The notes beneath the pieces were generated by a model. It saw only the letters and a program-made list of their open reading frames with translations, did not search any database and was not told the origin of the DNA. A program made the position numbers and the translations under genes. A DNA stretch of 64,000 nt from Nomia melanderi. Taxonomy: Eukaryota > Arthropoda > Insecta > Hymenoptera > Halictidae. Where the stretch lies: positions 1,426,001 to 1,490,000 of the forward strand of contig NW_027475144.1 in the NCBI RefSeq assembly GCF_051020985.1, read 5' to 3'. Below are positions 46,576 to 59,730 of the stretch, one piece after another. Each line of letters begins with the position of its first letter. The stretch's first letter is position 1.

Positions 46576-49384
46576 CTGTAGGAGACCCTGGCGCATGAAC
46601 CTGTGCAGCGGGAACGACCTCGGACCACCAGGGGCCGAGAAAACGACCGTCTCATGGGGCCGGAAGCTCAGGGTCAGTGAAAAATCCAATATATATCTGG
46701 TGATATCTCGGGTGCTATTAGAGATAGCGCAATAAACCAAAGTGAATTATCTGCAGGAGGCCCTTGCGCATGAATCTATGCAACGGGAACGTCCTCGGAC
46801 CACCAGGGGCCGAGAAAACCACAGTCTCCTGGGGCCGGACACTCAGGGTCAGGGTAAAATCCAATATATATCTGGTGATATCTCGGGTGCTATGACAGAT
46901 AGCGCAATAAATCAAAGTGCATTGTCTGTAGGAGGCCCTGGCGCATGAATCTGTGCAGCGGGAACGACCTCGGACCACCAGGGGCCGAGACAACGACCGT
47001 CTCATGGGGCCGGACACTCAGGGTCAGGGTAAAATCCAATATATATCTGGTGATATCTCGGGTGCTATAACAGATAGCGCAATAAATCAAAGTGCATTGT
47101 CTGTAGGAGGCCCTGGCGCATGAATCTGTGCAGCGCGAACGACCTCGGACCACCAGGGGCCGAGAAAACCACAGTCTCATGGGGCCGGACACTCAGGGTC
47201 AGGGGAAAATTCAATATATATCTGGTGATATCTCGGGTGCTATTACAGATAGAGCAATAAATCAAAGTGCATTGTCTGTAGGAGGCCCTGGCGCATGAAT
47301 GTGTGCAGCGGGAACGACCTCGGACCACCAGGGGCCGAGAAAACCGCAGTCTCATGGGGCCGGACTCTCAGGGTCAGGGAAAAATCCAATATATATCTGG
47401 TGATATCTCGGGCGCTATTAGAGATAGCGCAATAAGCCAAACGGAATTATCTGCAGGAGGCCCTGGCGCATGAATCTGTGCAGCGGGAACGATCTCGGAC
47501 CATCAGGGGCCGAGACATCCACCGTCTCATGGGGCCGGACACTCAGGGTCAGGGAAAAATCCAATATAAATCTGGTGATATCTCGGGTGCTATTACAGAT
47601 AGCGCAATAAATCAAAGTGCATGGTCTGTAGGAGACCCTGGCGCATGAACCTGTGCAGCGGGAACGACCTCGGACCACCAGGGGCCGAGAAAACGACCGT
47701 CTCATGGGGCCGGACGCTCAGGGTCAGTGAAAAATCCAATATATATCTGGTGATATCTCGGGTGCTATTAGAGATAGCGCAATAAACCAAAGTGAATTAT
47801 CTGCAGGAGGCCCTTGCGCATGAATCTATGCAACGGGAACGTCCTCGGACCACCAGGGGCCGAGAAAACCACAGTCTCCTGGGGCCGGACACTCAGGGTC
47901 AGGGTAAAATCCAATATATATCTGGTGATATCTCGGGTGCTATGACAGATAGCGCAATAAATCAAAGTGCATTGTCTGTAGGAGGCCCTGGCGCATGAAT
48001 CTGTGCAGCGGGAACGACCTCGGACCACCAGGGGCCGAGACAACGACCGTCTCATGGGGCCGGACACTCAGGGTCAGGGTAAAATCCAATATATATCTGG
48101 TGATATCTCGGGTGCTATAACAGATAGCGCAATAAATCAAAGTGCATTGTCTGTAGGAGGCCCTGGCGCATGAATCTGTGCAGCGGGAACGTCCTCGGAC
48201 CTCCAGGGGCCGAGACAACGACCGTCTCATGGGGCCGGACACTCAGGGTCAGGGTAAAATCCAATATATATCTGGTGATATCTCGGGTGCTATAACAGAT
48301 AGCGCAATAAATCAAAGTGCATTGTCTGTAGGAGGCCCTGGCGCATGAATCTGTGCAGCGGGAACGACCTCGGACCACCAGGGGCCGAGAAAACCACAGT
48401 CTCATGGGGCCGGACACTCAGGGTCAGGGGAAAATCCAATATATATCTGGTGATATCTCGGGTGCTATTACAGATAGAGCAATAAATCAAAGTGCATTGT
48501 CTGTAGGAGGCCCTGGCGCATGAATGTGTGCAGCGGGAACGACCTCGGACCACCAGGGGCCGAGAAAACCGCAGTCTCATGGGGCCGGACTCTCAGGGTC
48601 AGGGAAAAATCCAATATATATCTGGTGATATCTCGCGCGCTATTACAGATAGCGCAATAAGCCAAAGGGAATTATCTGCAGGAGGCCCTGGCGCATGAAT
48701 CTGTGCAGCGGGAACGATCTCGGACCATCAGGGGCCGAGACATCCACCGTCTCATGGGGCCGGACACTCAGGGTCAGGGAAAAATCCAATATATATCTGG
48801 TGATATCTCGGGTGCTATTACAGATAGCGCAATAAATCAAAGTGCATTGTCTGTAGGAGGCCCTGGCGCATGAATCTGTGCAGCGGGAACGACCTCGGAC
48901 CACCAGGGGCCGAGAAAACCACAGTCTCATGGGGCCGGACACTCAGGGTCAGGGGAAAATCCAATATATATCTGGGGATATCTCGGGTGCTATTACAGAT
49001 AGAGCAATAAATCAAAGTGCATTGTCTGTAGGAGGCCCTGGCGCATGAATGTGTGCAGCGGGAACGACCTCGGACCACCATGGGCCGAGAAAACCGCAGT
49101 CTCATGGGGCCGGACACTCAGGGTCAGGGAAAAATCTAATATATATCTGGTGATATCTCGGGCGCTATTAGAGATAGCGCAATAAACCAAAGTGAATTAT
49201 CTGCAGGAGGCCCTGGCGCATGAATCTGTGCAACGGGAACGACCCCGGACCACCAGGGGCCTAGAAAACCACAGTCTCATGGGGCCGGACACTCAGGGCC
49301 AGGGGAAAATCCAATATAGATCTGGTGATATCTCGGGTGCTATTACAGATAGCGCAATAAAACAAAGTGCATTACCTGTAGGAG
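46576..49384 (+). repeat. 16-mer higher-order repeat, copy 2
   Basis: Matches copy 1 throughout. The only substitution I found is C at 46,176 against G at 48,976 (TCTGGCGATA versus TCTGGGGATA). The end is marked by GGAGGCCCTGGCGCTTGAATC, where copy 1 runs into GGAGACCCTGG. This end joint matches 34,140-34,180, so the 31.8-34.3 kb relative shares the right flank of copy 2. Confidence 0.94.
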
Positions 49385-50947
49385 GCCCTGGCGCTTGAAT
49401 CTGTGCAGCGGGAACGTCCTCGGACGTCCAGGGGCCGAGACAACGACCGTCTCATGGGGCCGGACACTCAGGGTCAGGGTAAAATCCAATATATATCTGG
49501 TGATATCTCGGGTGCTATAACAGATAGCGCAATAAATCAAAGTGCATTGTCTGTAGGAGGCCCTGGCGCATGAATCTGTGCAGCGGGAACGACCTCGGAC
49601 CACCAGGGGGCCAGAAAAGCACAGTCTCATGGGGCCGGACACTCAGGGTCAGGGTAAAATCCAATATATATCTGGTGATATCTCGGGTGCTATTAGAGAT
49701 AGCGCAATAAACCAAAGTGAATTATCTGCAGGAGGCCCTGGCGCATGAATCTGTGCAGCGGCAACGACCTCGGACCACCAGGGGCCGAGAAAACGACCGT
49801 CTCATGGGGCCGGACACTCAGGGTCAGTGAAAAATCCAATATATATCTGCTGATATCTCGGGTGCTATTACAGATAGCGCAATAAATCAAAGTGCATTGT
49901 CTGTAGGAGGCCCTGGCGCATGAATCTGTGCAGCGGGAACGACCTCGGACCACCAGGGGCCGAAAAAACCACAGTCTCATGGGGCCGGACACTCAGGGTC
50001 AGGGTAAAATCCAATATATATCTGGTGATATCTCGGGTGCTATTACAGATAGCGCAATAAATCAAAGTGCATTGTCTGTAGGAGGCCCTGGCGCATGAAT
50101 CTGTGCAGCGGGAACGACCTCGGACCACCAGGGGCCGAGAAAACGACCGTCTCATGGGGCCGGACACTCAGGGTCAGTGAAAAATCCAATATATATCTGC
50201 TGATATCTCGGGTGCTATTACAGATAGCGCAATAAATCAAAGTGCATTGTCTGTAGGAGGCCCTGGCGCATGAATCTGTGCAGCGGGAACGACCTCGGAC
50301 CACCAGGGGCCGACAAAACCACAGTCTCATTGGGCCGGACACTCAGGGTCAGGGTAAAATCCAATATATATCTGGTGATATCTCGGGTGCTATTACAGAT
50401 AGCGCAATAAATCAAAGTGTATTGTCTGTAGGGGGCCCTGGCGCATGAATCTGTGCAACGGGAACGACCTCGGACCACCAGGGGCCGAGAAAACCGCAGT
50501 CTCATGGGGCCGGACACTCAGCCTCAGGGAAGAATCCAATATATATCTGGTGATATCTCGGGCGCTATTAGAGATAGCGCAATAAACCAAAGTGAATTAT
50601 CTGCAGGAGGCCCTGGCGCATGAATCTGTGCAACGGGAAGGACCCCGGACCACCAGGGGCCGAGAAAACCACAGTCTCATGGGGCCGGACACTCAGGGTC
50701 AGGGGAAAATCCAATATAGATCTGGTGATATCTCGGGTGCTATTACAGATAGCGCAATAAACCAAAGTGAATTATCTGCAGGAGGCCCTTGCGCATGAAT
50801 CTGTGCAACGGGAACGTCCTCGGACCACCAGGGGCCGGGAAAACCACAGTCTCATGGGGCCGGACACTCAGGGTCAGGGGAAAATCCAATATAGATCTGG
50901 TGATATCTCGGGTGCTATAACAGATAGCGCAATAAATCAAAGTGAAT
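49385..50947 (+). repeat. Mixed monomers right of the 16-mer
   Basis: Nine monomers. CGGACGTCC (about 49,422) matches 34,194. CCAGGGGGCCAG near 49,605 and GTCTCATTGGG near 50,326 are private. ATATCTGCTGATATC occurs at about 49,844 and 50,194 (350 bp apart). CAGCCTCAGGG near 50,519 with AGGGAAGAATCC is private. A CCCTTGCGCATG monomer is at about 50,786. Confidence 0.72.
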
Positions 50948-52677
50948 TATCCGTAGGAGGCCCTGGCGCATGAATCTGTGCAGCGGGAACGACCTCGGAA
51001 CACCAGGGACCGAGAAAACCACAGTCTCATGGAGCCGGACACTCAGGGTCAGGGGAAAATCCAATATATATCTGGTGATATCTCGGGTGCTATTAGAGAT
51101 AGCGCAATAAATCAAAGTGCATTGTCTGTAGGAGGCCCTGGCGCATGAATCTGTGCAGCGGGAACGACCTCGGACCACCAGGGGCCGAGAAAACGACCGC
51201 CTCATGGGGCCGGACCCTCAGGGTCAGTGAAAAATCCAATATATATCTGGTGATATCTCGGGTGCTATTAGAGACAGCGCAATAAACCAAAGTGAATTAT
51301 CTGCAGGGGGCCCTGGCGCATGAATCTGTGCAACGGGAACGACCTCGGACCACCAGGGGCCGAGAAAACCACAGTCTCATGGGGCCGGACACTCAGGGTC
51401 AGTGAAAAATCCAATATATATGTGGTGATATCTCGGGTGCTATTACAGATAGCGCAATAAATCAAAGTGCATTGTCTGTAGGAGGACCTGGCGCATGAAT
51501 CTGTGCAGCGGGAACGACCTCGGACCACCAGGGGCCGAAAAAACCACAGTCTCATGGGGCCGGACACTCAGGGTCAGGGTAAAATCCAATATATATCTGG
51601 TGATATCTCGGGTGCTATTACAGATAGCGCAATAAATCAAAGTGCATTGTCTGTAGGAGGCCCTGGCGCATGAATCTGTGCAGCGGGAACGACCTCGGAC
51701 CACCAGGGGCCGAGAAAACGACCGCCTCATGGGGCCGGACCCTCAGGGTCAGTGAAAAATCCAATATATATCTGGTGATATCTCGGGTGCTATTAGAGAC
51801 AGCGCAATAAACCAAAGTGAATTATCTGCAGGGGGCCCTGGCGCATGAATCTGTGCAACGGGAACGACCTCGGACCACCAGGGGCCGAGAAAACCACAGT
51901 CTCATGGGGCCGGACACTCAGGGTCAGGGGAAAATCCAATATATATCTGGTGATATCTCGGGTGCTATTAGAGATAGCGCAATAAGCCAAAGGGAATTAT
52001 CTGCAGGAGGCCCTGGCGCATGCATCTGTGCAGCGGGAACGACCTAGGACCACCAGGGGCCGAGAAAACCACCGTCTCATGGGGCCGGACACTCAGGATA
52101 AGGGAAAAATCCAATATATATCTGGTGATATCTCGGGTGCTATTAGAGATAGCGCAATAAACGAAAGTGAATTATCTGCAGGAGGCCCTGGCGCATGAAT
52201 CTGTGCAGCGGGAACGACCGCGGACCACCAGGGGCCGAGAAAACCACCGTCTCATGGGGCCGGACCCTCAGGGTCAGGGAAAAATCCAATATATATCTGG
52301 TGATATCTCGGGTGCTATTAGAGATAGCGCAATAAACCAAAGTGAATTATCTGCAGGAGGCCCTGGCGCATGAATCTGTGCAGCGGGAACGACCTCGGAC
52401 CACCTGGGGCCGAGAAAACGACCGTCTCATGGGGCCGGACACTCAGGGTCGGGGAAAAATCCAATATATATCTGGTGATATCTCGGGTGCTATTAGAGAT
52501 AGCGCAATAAACCAAAGTGAATTGTCTGCAGGAGGCCCTGGCGCATGAATCTGTGCAGCGGGAACGATCTCGGACCATCAGGGGCCGAGAAAACCACAGT
52601 CTCATGGGGCCGGACACTCAGGGTCAGGGGAAAATCCAATATATATCTGGTGATATCTCGGGTGCTATTAGAGATAG
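50948..52677 (+). repeat. Long-range duplicated block, partner of 34.3-36.4 kb
   Basis: Begins with TATCCGTAGG, GGAACACCAGG and CATGGAGCCGG as at 34,321, loses two monomers relative to it by about 51,440, then follows it monomer by monomer through AATAAGCCAAAGGG, CCTAGGACC, the AAGGGAAAA monomer (GGATAAGG here, GGTAAGG there), GACCGCGGACC and CCACCTGGGGCC. Confidence 0.85.
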
Positions 52678-53638
52678 CGCAATAAACCAAAGTGAGTTAT
52701 CTGCAGGAGGCCCTGGCGCATGAATCTGTGCAACGGGAACGACCTCGGACCACCAGGGGGAGAGAAAACCACAGTCTCATGGGGCCGGACGCTCAGGGTC
52801 TGGGAAAAATCCAATATATATCTGGTGATATCCCGGGTGCTATTACAGTTAGCGCAATAAATCAAAGTGCATTGTCTGTAGGAGTCCCTGGCGCATGAAT
52901 CTGTGCAGCGGGAACGACCTTGGACCACTAGGCGCCGAGAAAACGTCCGTCTCATGGGGCCGGACACTCAGGGTCAGTGAAAAATCCAATATATATCTGG
53001 TGATATCTCGGCTGCTATTACAGATAGCGCAATAAATCAAAGTGCATTGTCTGTAGGAGGCCCTGGCGCATGAATCTGTGCAGCGGGAACGACCTCGGAC
53101 CACCAGGGGCCGAGACAACCACCGTCTCATGGGGCCGGACACTCAGGGTCTGGGAAAAATCCAATATATATCCGGTGATATCTCGGGTCCTATGACAGAT
53201 AGCGAAATAAATCAAAGTGCATTGTCTGTAGGAGACCCTGGCGCATGAATCTGTGCAGCGGGAACGACCTCGGACCACCAGGGACCGAGGAAACCACAGT
53301 CTCATGGGGCCGGAGGCTCAGGGTCAGGGGAAAATCCAATATATATCTGGTGATATCTCGGGTTCTATTATAGATAGCGCGATAAATCAAAGTGCATTGT
53401 CTGCAGGAGGCCCTGGCGCATGCATATGTGCAGCGGGAACAGCCTCGGACCACCAGGGGCCGAGAAAACCACCGTCTCATGGGGCCGGACACTCAGGGTC
53501 AGGGAAAAATCCAATATATATCCGGTGATATCTCGGGTGCTATTAGAGATAGCGCAATAAACCAAAGTGAATTATCTGCAGGAGGCCCTGGCGCATGAAT
53601 CTGTGCAACGGGAACGACCTCGGACCACCAGGGGCCGA
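52286..53638 (+). repeat. Long-range duplicated block, partner of 38.5-39.8 kb
   Basis: About 1.35 kb matching 38,460-39,812 at 13,826 bp. It includes the start of the 8-mer unit (CCGGAGGCTCAGG at about 53,311, GCATATGTGC at about 53,423), but only one partial copy, so the 8-mer amplification at 39-42 kb is absent here. Differences include CTGCAGG here against CTGCGGG, CTATGACAG against CTATTACAG, and AATCAAAG against AATCGAAG. Confidence 0.87.
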
Positions 53639-54297
53639 GACAACCACCGTCTCATGGGGCCGGACACTCAGGGTCAGGGGAAAATCCAATATATATCTGG
53701 TGATATCTCGGGTGCTATTACAGATAGAGCAATAAATCAAAGTGCATTGTCTGTAGGAGGCCCTGGCGCATGAATGTGTGCAGCGGGAACGACCTCGGAC
53801 CACCAGGGGCCGAGAAAACCGCAGTCTCATGGGGCCGGACACTCAGGGTCAGGGAAAAATCCAATATATATCTGGTGATATCTCGGGTGCTATTAGAGAT
53901 AGCGCAATAAACCAAAGTGCATTGTCTGTAGGAGGCCCTGGCGCATGAATCTGTGCAGCGGGAACGTCCACGGACCTCCAGGGGCCGAGACAACGACCGT
54001 CTCAAGGGGCCGGACACTCAGGGTCAGGGTCAAATCCAACATATATCTGGTGATATCTCGGGTGCTATTAGAGATAGCGCAATAAACCAAAGTGAATTAT
54101 CTGCAGGAGGCCCTGGCGCACGAATCTGTGCAACGGGAACGACCTCGGACCACCAGGGGCCGAAAAAACCACAGTCTCATGGGGCCGGACACTCAGGGTC
54201 AGGGGAAAATCCAATATATATCTGGTGATATCTCGGGTGCTATTAGAGATAGCGCAATAAACCAAAGTGAATTACCTGCAGGAGGCACTGGCGCATG

Positions 54298-54972
54298 CAT
54301 CTGTGCAGCGGGAACGTCCTCGGACCTCCAGGGGCCGAGACAACGACCGTCTCAAGGGGCCGGACACTCAGGGTCAGGGTCAAATCCAACATATATCTGG
54401 TGATATCTCGGGTGCTATTACAGATAGCGCAATAAACCAAAGTGAATTATCTGCAGGAGGCCCTGGCGCACGAATCTGTGCAACGGGAACGACCTCGGAC
54501 CACCAGGGGCCGAAAAAACCACAGTCTCATGGGGCCGGACACTCAGGGTCAGGGGAAAATCCAATATATATCTGGTGATATCTCGGGTGCTATTACAGAT
54601 AGCGCAATAAATCAAAGTGCATTGTCTGTAGGAGGCCCTGGCGCATAAATGTGGCCAGCGGGAACGACCTCGGACCACCAGGGGCCGAGAAAACCACCGT
54701 CTCATGGGGCCGGACACTCAGAGTCAGTGAAAAATCAAATATATATCTGGTGATATCTCGGGTGATATTACAGATAGCCCAATAAATCAAAGTGCATTGT
54801 CTGTAGGAGCCCCTGGCGCATGAATCTGTGCAGCGGGAACGACCTCGGACCACCAGGGGCCGAGAAAACCACCGTCTCATGGGGCCGGGCACTCAGGGTC
54901 AGGGTAAAATCCAATATTTATCTGGTGATATCTCGGGTGCTATTAGAGATAGCGCAATAAACCAAAGTGAAT
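54298..54972 (+). repeat. Block duplicated at +1,750, copy 1
   Basis: Recurs at 56,048-56,722. Markers are CTCAAGGGGCC, TCAAATCCAACATA, GCGCACGAATC (54,467, also 350 bp earlier at 54,117), GCGCATAAATGTGGCCAGCG (about 54,643), AAATCAAATATA, GTGATATTACAGATAGCCC and TAGGAGCCCCTGG. One difference is CCAATATTTA here against CCAATATATA. Confidence 0.88.
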
Positions 54973-56047
54973 AATCTGCAGGAGGCACTGGCGCATGAAT
55001 TTGTGCAGCGGGAACGACCTCGGACCACCAGGAGCCGAGAAAATCATAGTCACATGGGGCCGGACAGTCTGGGTCAGGGAGAAATCCTATATATATCTGG
55101 TGATATCTCGGGTGCTATTAGAGATAGCGCAATAAAGCAAATTAAATTATCTGCAGGGGGCCCTGGCGCATGAATCTGTGCAGCGGGAACGACCTCGGAC
55201 CACCAGGGGCCGAGAAAACCACAGTCCCATGGGGCCGGACACTCAGGGTCAGGGGAAAATCCAGTATATAACTGGTGATATCTCAGGTGCTATTAGAGAT
55301 AGCGCAATAAACCGAAGTGAATTATCTGCAGGAGGCCCTGGCGCATGAATCTGTGCAGCGGGAACGTCCTCGGACCTCCAATGGCCGAGACAACGACCGT
55401 CTCATGGGGCCAGACACTCAGGGTCAGGGTAAAATCCAATATATGTCTGGTGATATCTCGGGTGCTCTTACAGATAGCGCAATAAATCAAAGTGCATTGT
55501 CTGTAGGAGGCCCTGGCGCATGAATCTGTGCAGCGGGAACGACCTCGGACGTCCAGGGGCCGAGAAAACCACAGTCTCATGGGGCCGGACACTCAGGGTC
55601 AGGGGAAAATCCAATATATATCTGGTGATATCTCGGGTGCTATTACAGATAGCCCAATAAACCAAAGTGAATTATCTGCAGGAGGCCCTGCCGCATGAAT
55701 CTGTGCAGCGGGAACGACCTCGGACCACCAGGGGCCGAGAAAACCACCGTCTCATGGGGCCGGACACTCAGAGTCAGTGAAAAATCCAATATATATCTGG
55801 TGATATCTCGGGTGCTATTACAGATAGCGGATTAAATCAAAGTGAATTATCTGCAGGAGGCCCTGCCGCATGAATCTGTGGAGCGGGAACGACCTCGGAC
55901 CACCAGGGGCCGAGAAAATCACAGTCTCATGGGGCCGGACAGTCTGGGTCAGGGAGAAATCCTATATATATCTGGTGATATCTCGGGTGCTATTAGAGAT
56001 AGTGCAATAAATCAAAGTGCATTGTCTGTAGGAGGCCCTGGCGCATG

Positions 56048-56722
56048 AATCTGTGCAGCGGGAACGTCCTCGGACCTCCAGGGGCCGAGACAACGACCGT
56101 CTCAAGGGGCCGGACACTCAGGGTCAGGGTCAAATCCAACATATATCTGGTGATATCTCGGGTGCTATTACAGATAGCGCAATAAACCAAAGTGAATTAT
56201 CTGCAGGAGGCCCTGGCGCACGAATCTGTGCAACGGGAACGACCTCGGACCACCAGGGGCCGAAAAAACCACAGTCTCATGGGGCCGGACACTCAGGGTC
56301 AGGGGAAAATCCAATATATATCTGGTGATATCTCGGGTGCTATTACAGATAGCGCAATAAATCAAAGTGCATTGTCTGTAGGAGGCCCTGGCGCATAAAT
56401 GTGGCCAGCGGGAACGACCTCGGACCACCAGGGGCCGAGAAAACCACCGTCTCATGGGGCCGGACACTCAGAGTCAGTGAAAAATCAAATATATATCTGG
56501 TGATATCTCGGGTGATATTACAGATAGCCCAATAAATCAAAGTGCATTGTCTGTAGGAGCCCCTGGCGCATGAATCTGTGCAGCGGGAACGACCTCGGAC
56601 CACCAGGGGCCGAGAAAACCACCGTCTCATGGGGCCGGGCACTCAGGGTCAGGGTAAAATCCAATATATATCTGGTGATATCTCGGGTGCTATTAGAGAT
56701 AGCGCAATAAACCAAAGTGAAT
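56048..56722 (+). repeat. Block duplicated at +1,750, copy 2
   Basis: Second copy of 54,298-54,972. Just downstream, the CTGCATGAGGCCC monomer at about 56,901 has its only relative at about 63,201, exactly 6,300 bp (36 monomers) away. Confidence 0.88.
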
Positions 56723-58489
56723 TATCTGCAGGAGGCCCTGGCGCATGAATCTGTGCAGCGGGACCAAGCTCGGACCACCACGGGCCGAGAAAACGACCGT
56801 CTCATGGGGCCGGACACTCAGGGTCAGGGGAAAATCCAGTATATATCTGGTGATATCTCGGGTGCTATTAGAGATAGCGCAATAAACCAAAGTGAATTAT
56901 CTGCATGAGGCCCTGGCGCATGAATCTGTGCAGCGGGAACGTCCTCGGTCCTCCAGGGGCCGAGACAACCACCGTCTCATGGGGCCGGGCACTCAGGGTC
57001 AGGGTAAAATCCAATATATATCTGGTGATATCTCGGGTGCTATTAGAGATAGCGCAATAAATCAAAGTAAATTATCTGCAGGGGGCCCTGGCGCATGAAT
57101 CTGTGCAGCGGGAACGACATCGGACCACCAGGGGCCGAGAAAACCACAGTCTCATGGGGCCGGACACTCAGGGTCAGGGTAAAATCCAATATATATCTGG
57201 TGATATCTCGGGTGCTATTAGAGATAGCGCAATAAACCAAAGTGAATTATCTGCAGGAGGCCCTGGCGCATGAATCTGTGCAGCGGGGACGACCTCGGAC
57301 CACCACGGGCCGAGAAAACGACCGTCTCATGGGGCCGGACACTCAGGGTCAGGGTAAAATCCAATATATATCTGGTGATATCTCGGGTGCTATCACAGAT
57401 AGTGCAATAAATCAAAGTGCATTGTCTGTAGGAGGCCCTGGCGCATGAATCTGGGCAGCGGGAACGTCCTGGGACCTCCAGGGGCCGAGACAAGCACCGT
57501 CTCATGGGGCCGGACACTCAGGGTCAGGGTAAAATCCAATATATATCTGGTGATATCTCGGGTGCTATTACAGATAGCGCAATAAATCAAAGTGCATTGT
57601 CTGTAGGAGGCCCTGGAGCATGAATCCGTACAGCGGGAAGGACCTCGGACTACCAGAGGCCGAAAAAACCACAGTCTCATGGGGCCGGACAGTCAGGGAC
57701 AGGGTAAAATCCAATATATATCTGGTGATATCTCGGGTGCTATTAGAGATAGTGCAATAAATCAAAGTGCATTGTCTGTAGGAGGCCCTGGCGCATGAAT
57801 CTGTGCAGCGGGAACGTCCTCGGACCTCCAGGGGCCGAGACAACGACCGTCTCAAGGGGCCGGACACTCAGGGTTAGGGTCAAATCCAACATATATCTGG
57901 TGATGTCTCGGGTGCTATTACAGATAGCGCAATAAATCAAAGTGCATTGTCTGCAGGAGGCCCTGGCGCATGAACCTGTGCAGCGGGAACGACCTCGGAC
58001 CACCAGGGGCCGAGAAAACCACCGTCTCATGGGGCCGGACACTCAGGGTCAGGGGAACATCCAATATATATCTGGTGATATCTCGGGTGCTATTAGAGAT
58101 AGCGCAATAAACCAAACTGAATTATCTGCAGGAGGCTCTGGCGCATGAATCTGTGCAGCGGGAACGACCTCGGGCCACCAGGGGCCGAGAAAACCACAGT
58201 CTCGTGGGGCCGGATACTCAGGGTCAGGGGAAAATCCAATATATATCTGGTGATATCTCGGGTGCTATTAGTGATAGCGCAATAAACCAAAGTGAATTAT
58301 CTGCAGGAGGCCCTGGCGCATGAATCTGTGCAGCGGGGACGACGTCGGACCACCACGGGCCGAGAAAACGACCGTCTCATGGGGCCGGACACTCAGGGTC
58401 AGGGTAAAATCCAATATATATCTGGTGATATCTCGGGTGCTATTAGAGATAGCGCAATAAACCAAAGTGAATTATCTGCAGGAGGCCCT

Positions 58490-59150
58490 GGCGCATGAAT
58501 CTGTGCAGCGGGGACGACCTCGGACCACCACGGGCCGAGAAAACGACCGTCTCATGGGGCCGGACACTCAGGGTCAGGGTAAAATCCAATATATATCTGG
58601 TGATATCTCGGGTGCTATTACAGATAGTGCAATAAATCAAAGTGCATTGTCTGTAGGAGGCCCTGGCGCATGAATCTGTGCAGCGGGAACGACCTCGGAC
58701 CACCAGGGGCCGAGAAAACCACAGTCCCATGGGGCCGGACACTCAGGGTCAGGGGAAAATCCAGTATATAACTGGTGATATCTCGGGTGCTATTAGAGAT
58801 AGCGCAATAAACCAAAGTGAATTATCTGCAGGAGGCCCTGGCGCATGAATCTGGGCAGCGGGAACGTCCTCGGACCTCCAGGGGCCGAGACAAGCACCGT
58901 CTCATGGGGCCGGACACTCAGGGTCAGGGTAAAATCCAATATATATCTGGTGATATCTCGGGTGCTATTACAGATAGCGCAATAAATCAAAGTGCATTGT
59001 CTGTAGGAGGCCCTGGCGCATGAATCCGTGCAGCGGGAACGACCTCGGACCACCAGAGGCCGAAAAAACCACAGTCTCATGGGGCCGGACAGTCAGGGAC
59101 AGGGTAAAATCCAATATATATCTGGTGATATCTCGGGTGCTATTAGAGAT
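58490..59150 (+). repeat. Block duplicated at +2,100, copy 1
   Basis: Matches 60,590-61,250: CGGGGACGACC with CACCACGGGCC, GATAGTGCAATAA, CAGTCCCATGG, CAGTATATAACTGG, CTGGGCAGCGG with CAAGCACCG, and GACAGTCAGGGACAGGG. Differences are GGCCCTGG/GGCCCCGG near 58,838/60,938 and ATAGCGC/ATATCGC near 58,976/61,076. Confidence 0.86.
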
Positions 59151-59730
59151 GGTGCAATAAATCAAAGTAAATTATCTGCAGGGGGCCCTGGCGCATGAAT
59201 CTGTGCAGCGGGAACGACATCGGACCACCAGGGGCCGAGAAAACCACAGTCTCATGGGGCCGGACACTCAGGGTCAGGGTAAAATCCAATATATATCTGG
59301 TGATATCTCGGGTGCTATTAGAGATAGCGCAATAAACCAAAGTGAATTATCTGCAGGAGGCCCTGGCGCATGAATCTGGGCAGCGGGAACGTCCTCGGAC
59401 CTCCAGGGGCCGAGACAAGCACCGTCTCATGGGGCCGGACACTCAGGGTCAGGGTCAAATCCAATATATATCTGGTGATATCTCGGGTGCTATTACAGAT
59501 AGCGCAATAAATCAAAGTGCATTGTCTGTAGGAGGCCCTGGCGCATGAACCTGTGCAGCGGCAACGACCTCGGACCACCAGGGGCCGAGAAAACGACCGT
59601 CTCATGGGGCCGGACACTCAGGGTCAGGGGAAAATCCAATATATATCTGGTGATATCTCGGGTGCTATTAGAGATAGCGCAATAAACCAAAGTGAATTAT
59701 CTGCAGGAGGCCCTGGCGCATGAATCTGTA

